A DNA stretch of 64,000 nucleotides from JACVRW01 sp963803245 (GTDB lineage: Bacteria > Actinomycetota > Thermoleophilia > Solirubrobacterales > Thermoleophilaceae): the NCBI GenBank assembly GCA_963803245.1, contig CAWDLI010000005.1:52890-116889 (forward strand), written 5' to 3'. Positions within the stretch are counted from its first letter, which is position 1, and each line of letters starts with the position of its first letter. The translations under genes were made by a program, and so were the position numbers. Under the pieces are notes generated by a model that saw only the letters and a list, made by a program, of their open reading frames with translations, made no database searches and had not been told where the DNA came from. Shown in pieces: positions 34,270-42,094 of the stretch.

Positions 34270-35441
34270 AGCCAGACGCTTCCCACGAGGGTCAGGGCCA
34301 CGAGCGCGATGCCGATTCTCGGCATGTGGCGCAGGCCGAGCGCCACCAGCGGGATTGCCAGCGGCAGGGCGGCCAGCAGATGGCGGGGCGGGAACGAGAA
34401 GCCGAACATCGTGGGAGCGAGGAACGACGCCACGACCCAGTGAACTCCTACGACCATGGCGCAGAGGCCGCCGGTGAGCTCGATCTGACGCACGTCGGCC
34501 ACGGTCCTCGAGAGGTGGTCGCGATGCATGCGCCAGAGCCACCAGACCCCGGCGAAGGCGAGCAGGAAGATCGGCGCCCAGCGCAGCAGGCCGCCGTTGC
34601 GATCGATGTAGAGGGCCACCAGGCGGTAGGCGCGCGCCACGTAGCCGGCGGCCGAGTCGGCGTCGGTGGCGCTGTCGTCGGGATCGTCGGCGGCGTAGGG
34701 GGTCGGCCCGCCGTAGATCGCCTCGTTGATGGCCACGTAGAAGACGGCGCTGAAGAGCGAGATCTCGACCGAGCCGATCGCGAGCGTGCGCCGGTGAGCG
34801 CGCCAGAGGCCACGCGCGGCGATGAAGCCGATGGCGATACCCGCCGGCACGAACTTCGTGCCGAGCCAGGGGAGGAAGCCGAGCAGCGCGAAGCAGAGGA
34901 TCGCCTCGCCCCGCCGCGGGCGCTCGTCGAGCCTCAGTGCCAGCAGGGCGGCCCCCGCCAGCACGGCGCCGGCGGTCAGCTCCGGATAGACCGCCGTTCC
35001 ATAGGCGAGAAAGGGCGGGCTGAGGCCCACCGCCGCGGCGGCGCCGAGCGCCCAAGGGTCCGGCACCACCCTGAGCGCCAGCCGGTAGGCGAGCGCCACC
35101 GCCAGAGCGGCGATGAGCGCGAGGAAGATCTCGACGGCGTGGGCGCCTCCGAGGATGTAGGCGGGGAGGATGAAGAGCGGGAAGCCCACGCCGTGGGGCT
35201 CGTTCAGGCGGCCCTCCGTCTCGGTGCCGTGCTTGTCGAGCAGGTACGGGTAGAACTCGGCGTAGGCGCGCGCGGTGAACTCGTCGTTCACGTCCACGTC
35301 GTGGTCGCGCTTCAGCGATTCGGCCGCGAGCAGATAGTGCGGCTCATCACCGGCGTAGTCGGAGTCGTCGAACGCGTCGAAGCCGAGCGTGGCCGCGTAA
35401 ACGCCGAAGAGAACGAGGAAGAGGGCCGCGGTTCGCGCCAT
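34050..35441 (-). CDS. GT-C family membrane glycosyltransferase (ArnT/PMT-like)
   Basis: 463 residues; ATG 35441 starts MARTAALFLVLFGVYAATLG, a first TM helix, and is preferred to an upstream frame extension with no hydrophobic character. About 11 helices follow. The first loop has YAGDEPHYLLAAESL, the acidic catalytic motif of polyprenyl-phosphate-sugar-dependent GT-C enzymes. It probably adds sugars at the outer membrane face, using lipid-linked donors such as those made by GT2 enzymes like its neighbour. It overlaps the convergent fusion gene by 220 bases. Confidence 0.8.
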   Translation of the reverse strand: MARTAALFLVLFGVYAATLGFDAFDDSDYAGDEPHYLLAAESLKRDHDVDVNDEFTARAYAEFYPYLLDKHGTETEGRLNEPHGVGFPLFILPAYILGGAHAVEIFLALIAALAVALAYRLALRVVPDPWALGAAAAVGLSPPFLAYGTAVYPELTAGAVLAGAALLALRLDERPRRGEAILCFALLGFLPWLGTKFVPAGIAIGFIAARGLWRAHRRTLAIGSVEISLFSAVFYVAINEAIYGGPTPYAADDPDDSATDADSAAGYVARAYRLVALYIDRNGGLLRWAPIFLLAFAGVWWLWRMHRDHLSRTVADVRQIELTGGLCAMVVGVHWVVASFLAPTMFGFSFPPRHLLAALPLAIPLVALGLRHMPRIGIALVALTLVGSVWLYADVGFFGGSWVTDRPDAPFGPLTSVWPVFQTRDNWPFTIAGAIAGVVFLLCWREYRHSRQIAGATREKYSG

Positions 35442-35467
35442 TGCGCGCGGAAGGCTAGGGTGCGGGC

Positions 35468-35884
35468 ATGACCTCCCGCGATGCCGAGCTGGCGCGGGGC
35501 GCTTTCGAGGCCTGGGAGGACGGCACACTCCCCGAGTACGCGCGGAAGCACGTGCACCCGGATCTCGTGTTCTACGACGCGCCGGAGATGCCCGACGCGC
35601 AGGTCGTGCGCGGTCGCGACGCGGCGCTGGCGCGGATGGACTCCTACATGGAGCTGCTCGGCCGCTTCTCCATCCCCGTATGCGAGGTGGAGGCCCGCTC
35701 TGACGGCGTCTTCGTCAGGGTGGCGCCGTCCGGCCGCGCGCCGGCGAGCGGAGTCGAGATCGAGTGGGAGGTGTTCTGCGTGATGCGCTTCCGCGACGGG
35801 CTGATGGTCGAGCTGCGCAACTACTTCGACCGCGACACGGCGCTCGCGATGGCGGGCGTTGACCCGTCGGTCGGCGCGCGCTAG
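35468..35884 (+). CDS. SnoaL/NTF2-like protein
   Basis: 138 residues: ELARGAFEAWEDGTLPEY, VHPDLVFYDAPEMPDAQVV, GRDAALARMDSYMELLG and a WEVFCVMRFRDGLMVEL strand. One NTF2-like domain without signal peptide. It is divergent from the GT-C gene (26 bases) and followed after 37 bases by another NTF2-like gene, probably co-transcribed. Reaction unknown. Confidence 0.75.
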   Translation: MTSRDAELARGAFEAWEDGTLPEYARKHVHPDLVFYDAPEMPDAQVVRGRDAALARMDSYMELLGRFSIPVCEVEARSDGVFVRVAPSGRAPASGVEIEWEVFCVMRFRDGLMVELRNYFDRDTALAMAGVDPSVGAR

Positions 35885-35921
35885 CTTCATTCGCGACTCG
35901 CCCTATCTAGGAGGCCGTCTC

Positions 35922-36458
35922 ATGATCACCGGCGCCGCAGCTTCCACCCAACTGGACCCGGCCTGGCTCGCAAACTTCGGCGAACACTGGGGGGAGGCCT
36001 GGAACTCGCACGACCAAGCGCGGCTTCTGGCCCTCATGACCGAGGACATCGTCTACGAGGACTCGGCCTGGCCGACGACGATGCACGGCCACGCCGAGGT
36101 GCGGCCCTTCCTCACGTCGATCTGGACCGCGATGCCCGACCTGCGCTTCGAGTTCACCGACGGGCCGTTCATCAAGCCCGGCGCTCCCGCCGCGTCGTTC
36201 TACTGGCGCGGCACCGGCCGCTTCACGGGGCCGCTCGACCCGCCCGGCTTCGCGCCGACCGGCAAGCCGCTCGAGTTCTTCGGGGCCGACTTCCAGGAGT
36301 ACCGCGAGGGACGCGTGTCGCGACTGCGCATCGTGTTCGACAACATGGACGTGGCGCGCCAGCTCGGATTGCTGCCGCAGCCTGGCTCGCGAGCAGACCG
36401 CGCCGGGGCAGCGGCTCAGCGCGCCGCGATGAAGGTGCGCTCGCTGCGGCGGCCCTGA
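35922..36458 (+). CDS. SnoaL-like polyketide-cyclase/ester-cyclase family protein
   Basis: 178 residues; ATG 35922 is preceded by AGGAGG at 35909-35914. FGEHWGEAWNSHDQARLLAL, MTEDIVYEDSAWPTTMHG and FADFQEYREGRVSRL-type strands (here GADFQEYREGRVSRLRIV) match the SnoaL-like group. The C-terminal 30 residues are an Ala/Arg-rich tail. No catalytic assignment is possible. Confidence 0.75.
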   Translation: MITGAAASTQLDPAWLANFGEHWGEAWNSHDQARLLALMTEDIVYEDSAWPTTMHGHAEVRPFLTSIWTAMPDLRFEFTDGPFIKPGAPAASFYWRGTGRFTGPLDPPGFAPTGKPLEFFGADFQEYREGRVSRLRIVFDNMDVARQLGLLPQPGSRADRAGAAAQRAAMKVRSLRRP

Positions 36459-36462
36459 GCCA

Positions 36463-36506
36463 GTGCCCTGAGTCGTCAGTTCGAGCGAACTTCCGACTCA
36501 GGGCAC
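36463..36506. terminator. Bidirectional terminator, 13-bp perfect stem
   Basis: GTGCCCTGAGTCG (36463-36475) pairs perfectly with 36494-36506, with an inner GTTC/GAAC stem around a 4-base loop. It lies between two convergent genes. No T-run follows. It is the strongest inverted repeat in the window. Confidence 0.65.
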
Positions 36507-36552
36507 GGGGCGGGGGCGGCGCCGGCGGCGGCAACCGCCCCCACGAGCCCTG

Positions 36553-36873
36553 TCAGGCGTGGGCCGGCTCGAGCAGCGACTGATCGGCGATGTTCACCTT
36601 CACCTCTCCGGCCATGACGCCGGTGCGCTCGATCTCGAAGCCGGAGAGCCGCTCGCCGATGAACTCCGCCGCGAGCCGGGTCGAGGCGTCCGCCTCCTCG
36701 CGGGACGTGAAACAGCTGATGGTGGTGAGCGTCCCGTCGCCGCCATCGACGGCCTGGTAGCCGCACAGGCCTGGCCGCTCCGAGATCCGGGGAACGAACT
36801 CCTCGTCCAGGATGTGCAGGAGCTCATCCATCTGGGCGGGGTCCGCGTTGTAGGACCGGACGGTCGCGTACAT
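36553..36873 (-). CDS. Antibiotic-biosynthesis-monooxygenase (ABM)-like small protein
   Basis: 106 residues with a ferredoxin-like dimeric barrel pattern: MYATVRSYNADPAQMDELLH, EFVPRISERPGLCGYQAVDG and LTTISCFTSREEADAS. AGGAGG precedes the ATG at 36873. ABM-like proteins range from cofactor-free monooxygenases to scaffold proteins; the reaction is unknown. It is downstream of the TetR gene's direction, tandem on the same strand. Confidence 0.7.
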   Translation of the reverse strand: MYATVRSYNADPAQMDELLHILDEEFVPRISERPGLCGYQAVDGGDGTLTTISCFTSREEADASTRLAAEFIGERLSGFEIERTGVMAGEVKVNIADQSLLEPAHA

Positions 36874-36948
36874 CGCTCCTCCTTGTGAGGTCGAATCCGC
36901 AACCGACCCTACGCCCGTCGGCCGAGGGCGCGCAATCCCCTCTTAGGG

Positions 36949-37479
36949 TTACCTCGGCGCCAACATTGCGGTCATCGCCTGCCCGAACAGCTCCAGGTCC
37001 CGATCGAGCTCCTTCTTGGCATGGTGCGCGAACCGCCCACCGGCTTCCGACGCGGCGAACCCGATCATGAACGTGCTCAGCACGCGCTCGGCTCGCGGGA
37101 TGTCGTCCTCGTTCACGCCGGCGCTCCTGAGCGCCTCGTAGATCGCCTCGCGCGAGCGCTTGGCCGCCGGGGTGGTGGCGGGGCGCTTGAGCAGCAGCGG
37201 GAACGCGTCGGGGTGGCGCTTGGCCGTCGCGCGGAGACTTCTGGCGAGCGTGTCCAGCTGCTCGCGCCAGGGCTTGGCCGGGTCGGGGCTCGGCAGCTCG
37301 GCGAGCAGGCGCTCGACCAGGCCGTCGAGCAGCTCCTGCTTGTTCCCCACGTGGTTGTAGAGAGCCATCGGCGTCACGTGCAGTCGGCTCGCGACCGCGC
37401 GCATGGTCACGGCGGCGAGGCCCGCCTGCTCGGCGAGCTCGAGGGCGGTGTCCAGGATCGTCTCGCGGGAGAGAGCCAT
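36949..37479 (-). CDS. TetR-family regulator
   Basis: 176 residues from ATG 37479. The helix-turn-helix is LDTALELAEQAGLAAVTMRA and VASRLHVTPMALYNHVGNKQEL. The C-terminal domain is of the TetR_C group found with actinobacterial drug and small-molecule regulators. An upstream in-frame extension runs through the operator and is not credible. It is divergent from an ATP-grasp gene over a strong 26-base dyad, so it probably represses both. Confidence 0.88.
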   Translation of the reverse strand: MALSRETILDTALELAEQAGLAAVTMRAVASRLHVTPMALYNHVGNKQELLDGLVERLLAELPSPDPAKPWREQLDTLARSLRATAKRHPDAFPLLLKRPATTPAAKRSREAIYEALRSAGVNEDDIPRAERVLSTFMIGFAASEAGGRFAHHAKKELDRDLELFGQAMTAMLAPR

Positions 37480-37494
37480 CTTGCGCCAGGCTAC

Positions 37495-37520
37495 TATACG
37501 GTGTATATATACGTCGTATA
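37495..37520. promoter_or_regulatory. 26-base AT-rich dyad, TetR operator
   Basis: Outer arms TATACG/CGTATA and a central TATATATA form a near-perfect palindrome (22 of 26 positions symmetric), in a genome where such AT-rich sequence is rare. It ends on the A of the ATP-grasp ATG and is 15 bases from the TetR start. Autoregulation by the adjacent TetR is the natural reading. Confidence 0.65.
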
Positions 37521-38803
37521 TGAAAGCGCTGCTGACAGACGGGTCCGGTCTCACCTCGCGACAGGTTGCGACGCAGCTGGCGGCCGCGGGCCATGTCGTC
37601 GAGGTGGTCTCCCCGACGCGCGTGGGGCTGTGCGGCTTCACGCGCCACGTGCGGAGGGTCCATCCGGTGCCGGCGTTCGGACGCGACCCCTTCGGCTGGC
37701 TCGAAGCGACCCTCGCGGTCCTCGACACAGGTGGCTTCGACGTGCTCGTGCCGACGCAGGAACAGGTCACGATTCTGGCCCGCGACGGCGGCCGGTTGCC
37801 GGTGCCCTGCGCGTTGCCGTCGTTCGAGAGCGTGCTGCGCGTGCAGGACAAGGTGGCGCAGCTGCGCGTGCTCGAGGAGCTGGAGCTGCGGCACCCGGAG
37901 TCCGCGGTCGTCGAGCCGGTGGCAGGGTGGAGCCGGTTCCCCGTCTTCGCGAAGGCGCCGATCGGCACCGCGAGCCAGGGTGTGCGGCTCGTCCGCGACC
38001 GTGCCGGCCTGCGAGCCGCCGAGCGCGACTTCGGGGGCGGCCCGCTCGTGCTGCAGGCGCCCTTGGCCGGACCGCTCGTGATGGTGCAGGCGATCTTCGA
38101 CTCCGGCCGGCTGGTCGCGTGGCACGCGAGCCTGCGCGAGCGCGAGGGAGCCGGCGGCGGGTCGAGCTCGAAGCTGAGCTTCTCCCATCCGGCGATTCCG
38201 GTGGATCTGGCGCGGCTGGGGGAGGAGCTCGACTGGCACGGGGCGCTGTCCCTGGACGCGATCCTGACGGCCGAGGGACCGAGCTACATCGACGTGAACC
38301 CGCGGCTGGTGGAGCCGGGGAGCGCGTGGCGGGCGGGGGTGGACCTGGTCGATGCGCTGCTGCGCGTCTCGCTCGGGTCGGACGTGCCGGTCGCCGCGCC
38401 GCCGCGGGCGGGGGTGCGCACGCACCAGCTGCTGCTGGCGGTGCTCGGCGCGGCCCAGCACGGGCAGGGGCGCCGGGGTGTGGCGCGCGAGCTGGCGCTC
38501 GCCGCCTCGAGTCGCGGCGCCTACGCGGGGAGCGCGGAGGAGCTGACGCCGCTGCGGCGCGATCCGCTCGCAGTGGCTCCCGTGGCCGGCGCGGCGATCG
38601 CGACGCTGGTGAGCCCGGGCGCCTATCGCCTGTTCACAGACGGGGCGGTGGAGTCCTACGCGCTCACGCCCGAGGCGTGGGACCGCATCACGTCGGGCGT
38701 TGACGGCGCCCAGCGCATCGGATACGCCTCTGTGACCCATGACCCCAGGAGGACCCTTGGACAGATCACCCGAACTCGAGCAGCTCGTCGTCGCGTGGTT
38801 TGA
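37520..38803 (+). CDS. ATP-grasp family ligase-like protein
   Basis: 427 residues. N-terminal preATP-grasp region (MKALLTDGSGLTSRQVATQL), then the ATP-grasp core: VLRVQDKVAQLRVLEEL, FPVFAKAPIGTASQGVRLV (phosphate/adenine side) and the metal ligands in SYIDVNPRLVEPG. It resembles CPSase-like/carboxylate-amine ligases without a known partner domain. The ATG abuts the TetR operator and has no Shine-Dalgarno, so the message is probably leaderless. Substrate unknown. The 3' end overlaps the next NTF2-like gene. Confidence 0.78.
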   Translation: MKALLTDGSGLTSRQVATQLAAAGHVVEVVSPTRVGLCGFTRHVRRVHPVPAFGRDPFGWLEATLAVLDTGGFDVLVPTQEQVTILARDGGRLPVPCALPSFESVLRVQDKVAQLRVLEELELRHPESAVVEPVAGWSRFPVFAKAPIGTASQGVRLVRDRAGLRAAERDFGGGPLVLQAPLAGPLVMVQAIFDSGRLVAWHASLREREGAGGGSSSKLSFSHPAIPVDLARLGEELDWHGALSLDAILTAEGPSYIDVNPRLVEPGSAWRAGVDLVDALLRVSLGSDVPVAAPPRAGVRTHQLLLAVLGAAQHGQGRRGVARELALAASSRGAYAGSAEELTPLRRDPLAVAPVAGAAIATLVSPGAYRLFTDGAVESYALTPEAWDRITSGVDGAQRIGYASVTHDPRRTLGQITRTRAARRRVV

Positions 38804-39170
38804 AGGCGCTTCGAACGGCGACGCCTCGCTCGTGGACGCCCACGTCTCGTCGTCTGACGGCACACGTCTGATCGGCAGCGATCCCGGCGAGGTGTTCAGC
38901 GGCGGGAGCGCCGTGGCGGATTTCCTGAGGAGCGAGGTCGAGGGTGCCGCGGGCAAGGCCGAGTTCTCGCCGGCCGACGTAGAGGCCTTCAGCGAGGGGT
39001 CCGTGGGCTGGGCCACCACGAACGTCACGATCACCATGCCGGACGGCAAGCACGTGTCTCCGCGCTGGAGCGCCGTCTTTCACATGGAGGACGGCGTGTG
39101 GAAATTCGTCCAGACCCATGCCTCGATCGGCATCGCCAACGAGGACATCGGCTGGCAGTACCCCGGTTGA
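38757..39170 (+). CDS. SnoaL/NTF2-like protein
   Basis: 137 residues. I prefer the TTG at 38757, which has AGGAGG at 38747-38752, over the ATG at 38739. LEQLVVAWFEGASNGDASLV, STWATTNV-like strands (here GWATTNVTITMPDG) and WSAVFHMEDGVWKFVQTHAS fit the SnoaL_3 group. It overlaps the ATP-grasp gene by 47 bases and converges, 1 base apart, on another NTF2-like gene. Confidence 0.7.
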   Translation: MDRSPELEQLVVAWFEGASNGDASLVDAHVSSSDGTRLIGSDPGEVFSGGSAVADFLRSEVEGAAGKAEFSPADVEAFSEGSVGWATTNVTITMPDGKHVSPRWSAVFHMEDGVWKFVQTHASIGIANEDIGWQYPG

Positions 39171-39171
39171 C

Positions 39172-39555
39172 TCAGTGGTGCCTGCCGGCGGCTGACTCGG
39201 CTTCGATGGTGCTGCCGCAGATCGCGAACCAAGCCAGCTTGCCGTCGCGGAGCCGCCAGCCGTGCACCAGCTCCGTCGGGATGGTGTCCTCGGTGAGGCC
39301 GGTGTGCCGCAGGCGGCCACGGAGCGAGACCGGCACCAGGATCAGGTCGTCGTCCTCGCTGAGCTCGCCGGGCTCGGCCTTCGGATCCTCCACGATCTCC
39401 GCGTACTCGTCCAGGAACCCGCGTATCGCCGCGCTGCCGTCGAAGGTCAGGCCGAGCACCTTGTTCTCGAGCCGGGCATCGTCCGTGAACAGCTCCATCG
39501 CGCCATCGAGGTCGCCGCGGTTGTAGCGCTCGTAGAACGCGTGGATCGCCTCCAT
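39172..39555 (-). CDS. SnoaL/NTF2-like protein
   Basis: 127 residues: IHAFYERYNRGDLDGAMELF, TDDARLENKVLGLTFDGSAA and HGWRLRDGKLAWFAICGST. One NTF2-like domain. It starts 13 bases downstream of the acyl-CoA dehydrogenase stop on the same strand, so the two are probably co-transcribed. No reaction can be assigned. Confidence 0.72.
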   Translation of the reverse strand: MEAIHAFYERYNRGDLDGAMELFTDDARLENKVLGLTFDGSAAIRGFLDEYAEIVEDPKAEPGELSEDDDLILVPVSLRGRLRHTGLTEDTIPTELVHGWRLRDGKLAWFAICGSTIEAESAAGRHH

Positions 39556-39568
39556 CGTCAGTCCGCGT

Positions 39569-40702
39569 TCAGCAGCCGAGCGCCCGCGCGATGACCATCT
39601 GCTGGACCTCGTCGGTGCCCTCGCCGATGGTGAGGATCTTGGCGTCGCGGTAGAAGCGGCAGACGGGGTACTCCTCGATGTAGCCGTAGCCGCCGTGGAT
39701 CTGCACGGCCTCCTCGGAGGCGCGCACCGCCAGCCGCCCGGTCTTGAGCTTGGCCTGGGCGGCGGTGAGGCTGAAGTTCTTGCCGGCGTCCTTCTCGAGG
39801 GCCGCCTTGTAGGTCAGCAGCCGGGCCGCCTCGATCTCGGTGGACATGTCGGCGAGCTTGCCCTGGATGGCCTGGAACTTGGAGATCGACTGGCCGAACG
39901 CCTTGCGCTCCTTGGCGTACTGGAGCGCCTCGTCGAGAGCGCCCTGGGCGAGGCCGAGACCCATGGCGGCGACGCCGATGCGCCCCCCGTCGAGCGTCTG
40001 GAGGAACTGCTTGAAGCCCTGGCCGCGCGGGCCCACGAGGTTCTCCTCGGGCACCCGGCAGTCGTCGAAGGCGAGCGGGCGGGTGTCCGAGGCGTTCCAG
40101 CCCATCTTCCGGTACGGCTCGCCGATCTCGTAGCCGGGCGTGCCGTTCTCCACGAGGATGTTGGAGATCTCGTCGTCGCCGGTGCGCGCGGTGATCGTCA
40201 CGAAGCCGGTGATGTCGGTGCCGCTGTTGGTGATGAACTGCTTCGCGCCGTTGATGACCCAGTCGCCGTTGTCCTGGGTCGCCCGGGTGCGGGCGTTGCC
40301 GGCGTCGGAGCCGGCCTCGGGCTCGGTGAGGCCGAAGGCGCCCAGCTTGGTGCCCGCGGTCAGCTGGGGCATCCAGGTCTGCTTCTGCTCCTCGGACCCG
40401 AACGCGTAGATCGGCCAGGTCCCGAGGCTCGTGTTGGCCGCGAGCGTGATGGCCACGCTCGAGTCCACGCGCGCGAGCTCCTCGACCACGAGCGCGTAGC
40501 TCAGGTAGTCGGCCCCGCCGCCGCCGTACTCCTCGGGGTAGGGGATGCCCATGAGGCCGAGCCCGCCGAGCTTGGCCACGATCTCGTAGGGGAAGGACTT
40601 GGTCCGGTCGAGCTCCTCGGCCACAGGCGCCACCTCGCCCTCGGCGAAGTCGCGCGCGAGGCGGCGAATGTCCTGCTGCTCGCTGGTGAGGTCGAAGTCC
40701 AT
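39569..40702 (-). CDS. Acyl-CoA dehydrogenase
   Basis: 377 residues from ATG 40702 (MDFDLTSEQQDIRRLARDFA); an ATG at 40747 would add 15 residues. Complete ACAD fold: AFGLTEPEAGSDAGNARTRA (FAD and substrate contacts), KQFITNSG, RKAFGQSISKFQAIQGKLAD, and the catalytic Glu in the YPVCRFYRDAKILTIGEGTDE segment. That Glu position matches short/medium-chain and glutaryl-type enzymes. The family transfers electrons to ETF. It is divergent from the glycosidase-like gene. Confidence 0.92.
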   Translation of the reverse strand: MDFDLTSEQQDIRRLARDFAEGEVAPVAEELDRTKSFPYEIVAKLGGLGLMGIPYPEEYGGGGADYLSYALVVEELARVDSSVAITLAANTSLGTWPIYAFGSEEQKQTWMPQLTAGTKLGAFGLTEPEAGSDAGNARTRATQDNGDWVINGAKQFITNSGTDITGFVTITARTGDDEISNILVENGTPGYEIGEPYRKMGWNASDTRPLAFDDCRVPEENLVGPRGQGFKQFLQTLDGGRIGVAAMGLGLAQGALDEALQYAKERKAFGQSISKFQAIQGKLADMSTEIEAARLLTYKAALEKDAGKNFSLTAAQAKLKTGRLAVRASEEAVQIHGGYGYIEEYPVCRFYRDAKILTIGEGTDEVQQMVIARALGC

Positions 40703-40767
40703 CGGCGGCCGGATGCTATCCGGCGCACTGATCACGTCGCCGGTCATGCGGGGTAAGGTCGAGCTTG

Positions 40768-42084
40768 GTGGGCCGGCCGGTTGCCACTCGCCCTTCCGTG
40801 CTCCCGACGACGCGAGGCGTCGTCGCCGTTTGTAGCGGCTTGCTGGTGCTGACGTTGGTGGCCGGGAGCTGCAAGGGCGAGCAAGCGGAGACGCCGCCGC
40901 CGCTACCCCCGGCCGATGCCCTGATAAACGTGCGGTTTGACGAACCGCTCGAGCGCAGCTCCGTGAGCGGCTTCCTGCACGGGCTTTCGGCAGATCAGCC
41001 CCCGGATCGCCTGGTAGCGCCGCTACGCCCGCGGCTCTGGCGCAGCAGTCCCCTCTGGACCCCCCTTTCTAGGGTGAAACGTCTCGGCGCGCTTTACACG
41101 GTTGTCTTGAGCCGGCTTTGGGGGTACCCGCAGGAGGGGTGGGGTGGTCAGGGTCCGCCGTGGGCCGATTGGCGACGCTGGACGCGCTTCGTGCGGGCCG
41201 TTGCCGGCACGCTGCGCCAAGAGCCGGTCATCTTCGATGTTTGGAATGAGCCTGACATTCCCGGCTTCTGGAACGGGGGGCGGCGTCGCTTCTTCCGCCT
41301 CTACGCGCTGAGTGAGCGGATACTGCGAGATGAGCTGGGTCCAGGCGTGGTCGTGGGCGGCCCGAGCATTTCGCGCTACAGCCTCGGTTGGCTCCGGAGC
41401 TTCCTCACCTTCTGCAAGCGAGCTGGCTGTCGACCCGACTTCGTGTCCTGGCATGAGCTGCTACCCGAGGAGATGACGATCAGCTCAGTCACCGACCACC
41501 TGCGGGAGGCGCGCCTGGCGCTCCAGGGCCCTCGTGAGCTCCACGTGAACGAACATACGGGTCCCGTCGACCAGTACCGACCGGGGGAAGCCGTCGCGTA
41601 CTTCGCTGCCCTGGAGGAGGGGGGCGCCGACTACGCGGCGCGCGCGTGCTGGCCATACCGAGGTGGTTCGAACTGCGACCCGGGGCGGCTGGACGGATTG
41701 GTGGACCTCGCCGGCGAGCCACGGGCCGTGTGGTGGGCGTATCGGTGGTACGCGCTCGGCGCCGGGAGCCGCGTGCACGCCATCTCGAACGACCGACGCA
41801 TCTCGGTGCTGGCGAGCGGCGGGCAAGACTCGCTGGTCTTGGTTGGTCGAAGCGAGCGTGGACCGGTACTGGAAGGCCTGGATGTGGATGTCGACCTTGC
41901 CGGTCTGCCGAACCCGGGAGATGAGGTGTCGGTGAAGGTGGAGCGCTTGCCGGACTCAGGTGAGAAGGCCCTGCCACGGCCGCTACTGATTTCCAGGGAC
42001 GAGCTGGAGCTTCAAGACGGCTCCATTCGCGTGCGCATACCGGACCTCCGCCCACACGAAGCGGCCCTGGTCGCCGTGCGGTAG
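40768..42084 (+). CDS. Secreted GH39/GH5-like glycoside hydrolase, putative lipoprotein
   Basis: About 438 residues from GTG 40768. The N-terminal hydrophobic stretch ends LTLVAGSCKGEQAE, a lipobox-like site. The TIM-barrel signature is present: acid/base Glu in FDVWNEPDIPGFW, and the likely nucleophile Glu in ELHVNEHTGPVDQY. A beta-rich C-terminal domain follows (SVKVERLPDSGEK onwards). The layout resembles GH39/clan GH-A enzymes such as xylosidases. Base composition here is clearly lower in G+C than upstream. It converges on a sugar dehydrogenase gene. Confidence 0.72.
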   Translation: MGRPVATRPSVLPTTRGVVAVCSGLLVLTLVAGSCKGEQAETPPPLPPADALINVRFDEPLERSSVSGFLHGLSADQPPDRLVAPLRPRLWRSSPLWTPLSRVKRLGALYTVVLSRLWGYPQEGWGGQGPPWADWRRWTRFVRAVAGTLRQEPVIFDVWNEPDIPGFWNGGRRRFFRLYALSERILRDELGPGVVVGGPSISRYSLGWLRSFLTFCKRAGCRPDFVSWHELLPEEMTISSVTDHLREARLALQGPRELHVNEHTGPVDQYRPGEAVAYFAALEEGGADYAARACWPYRGGSNCDPGRLDGLVDLAGEPRAVWWAYRWYALGAGSRVHAISNDRRISVLASGGQDSLVLVGRSERGPVLEGLDVDVDLAGLPNPGDEVSVKVERLPDSGEKALPRPLLISRDELELQDGSIRVRIPDLRPHEAALVAVR

Positions 42085-42094
42085 CGGAGATGCT

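Noticed and set aside
32079..35471. 1130-residue open frame on the plus strand
   Set aside because: It runs out of frame through the phosphodiesterase-GT2 gene and antisense through the GT-C gene. It is Arg/Gly/Ala-rich with no domain, an effect of high G+C.
35442..35528. N-terminal extension of the GT-C transferase
   Set aside because: The extra 29 residues are Pro/Arg-rich, overlap the divergent gene's start region and precede a clean first membrane helix at ATG 35441.
36824..39049. 741-residue minus-strand frame around the TetR and ATP-grasp genes
   Set aside because: It contradicts the TetR frame and the ATP-grasp motifs; the composition is typical of a shadow frame.
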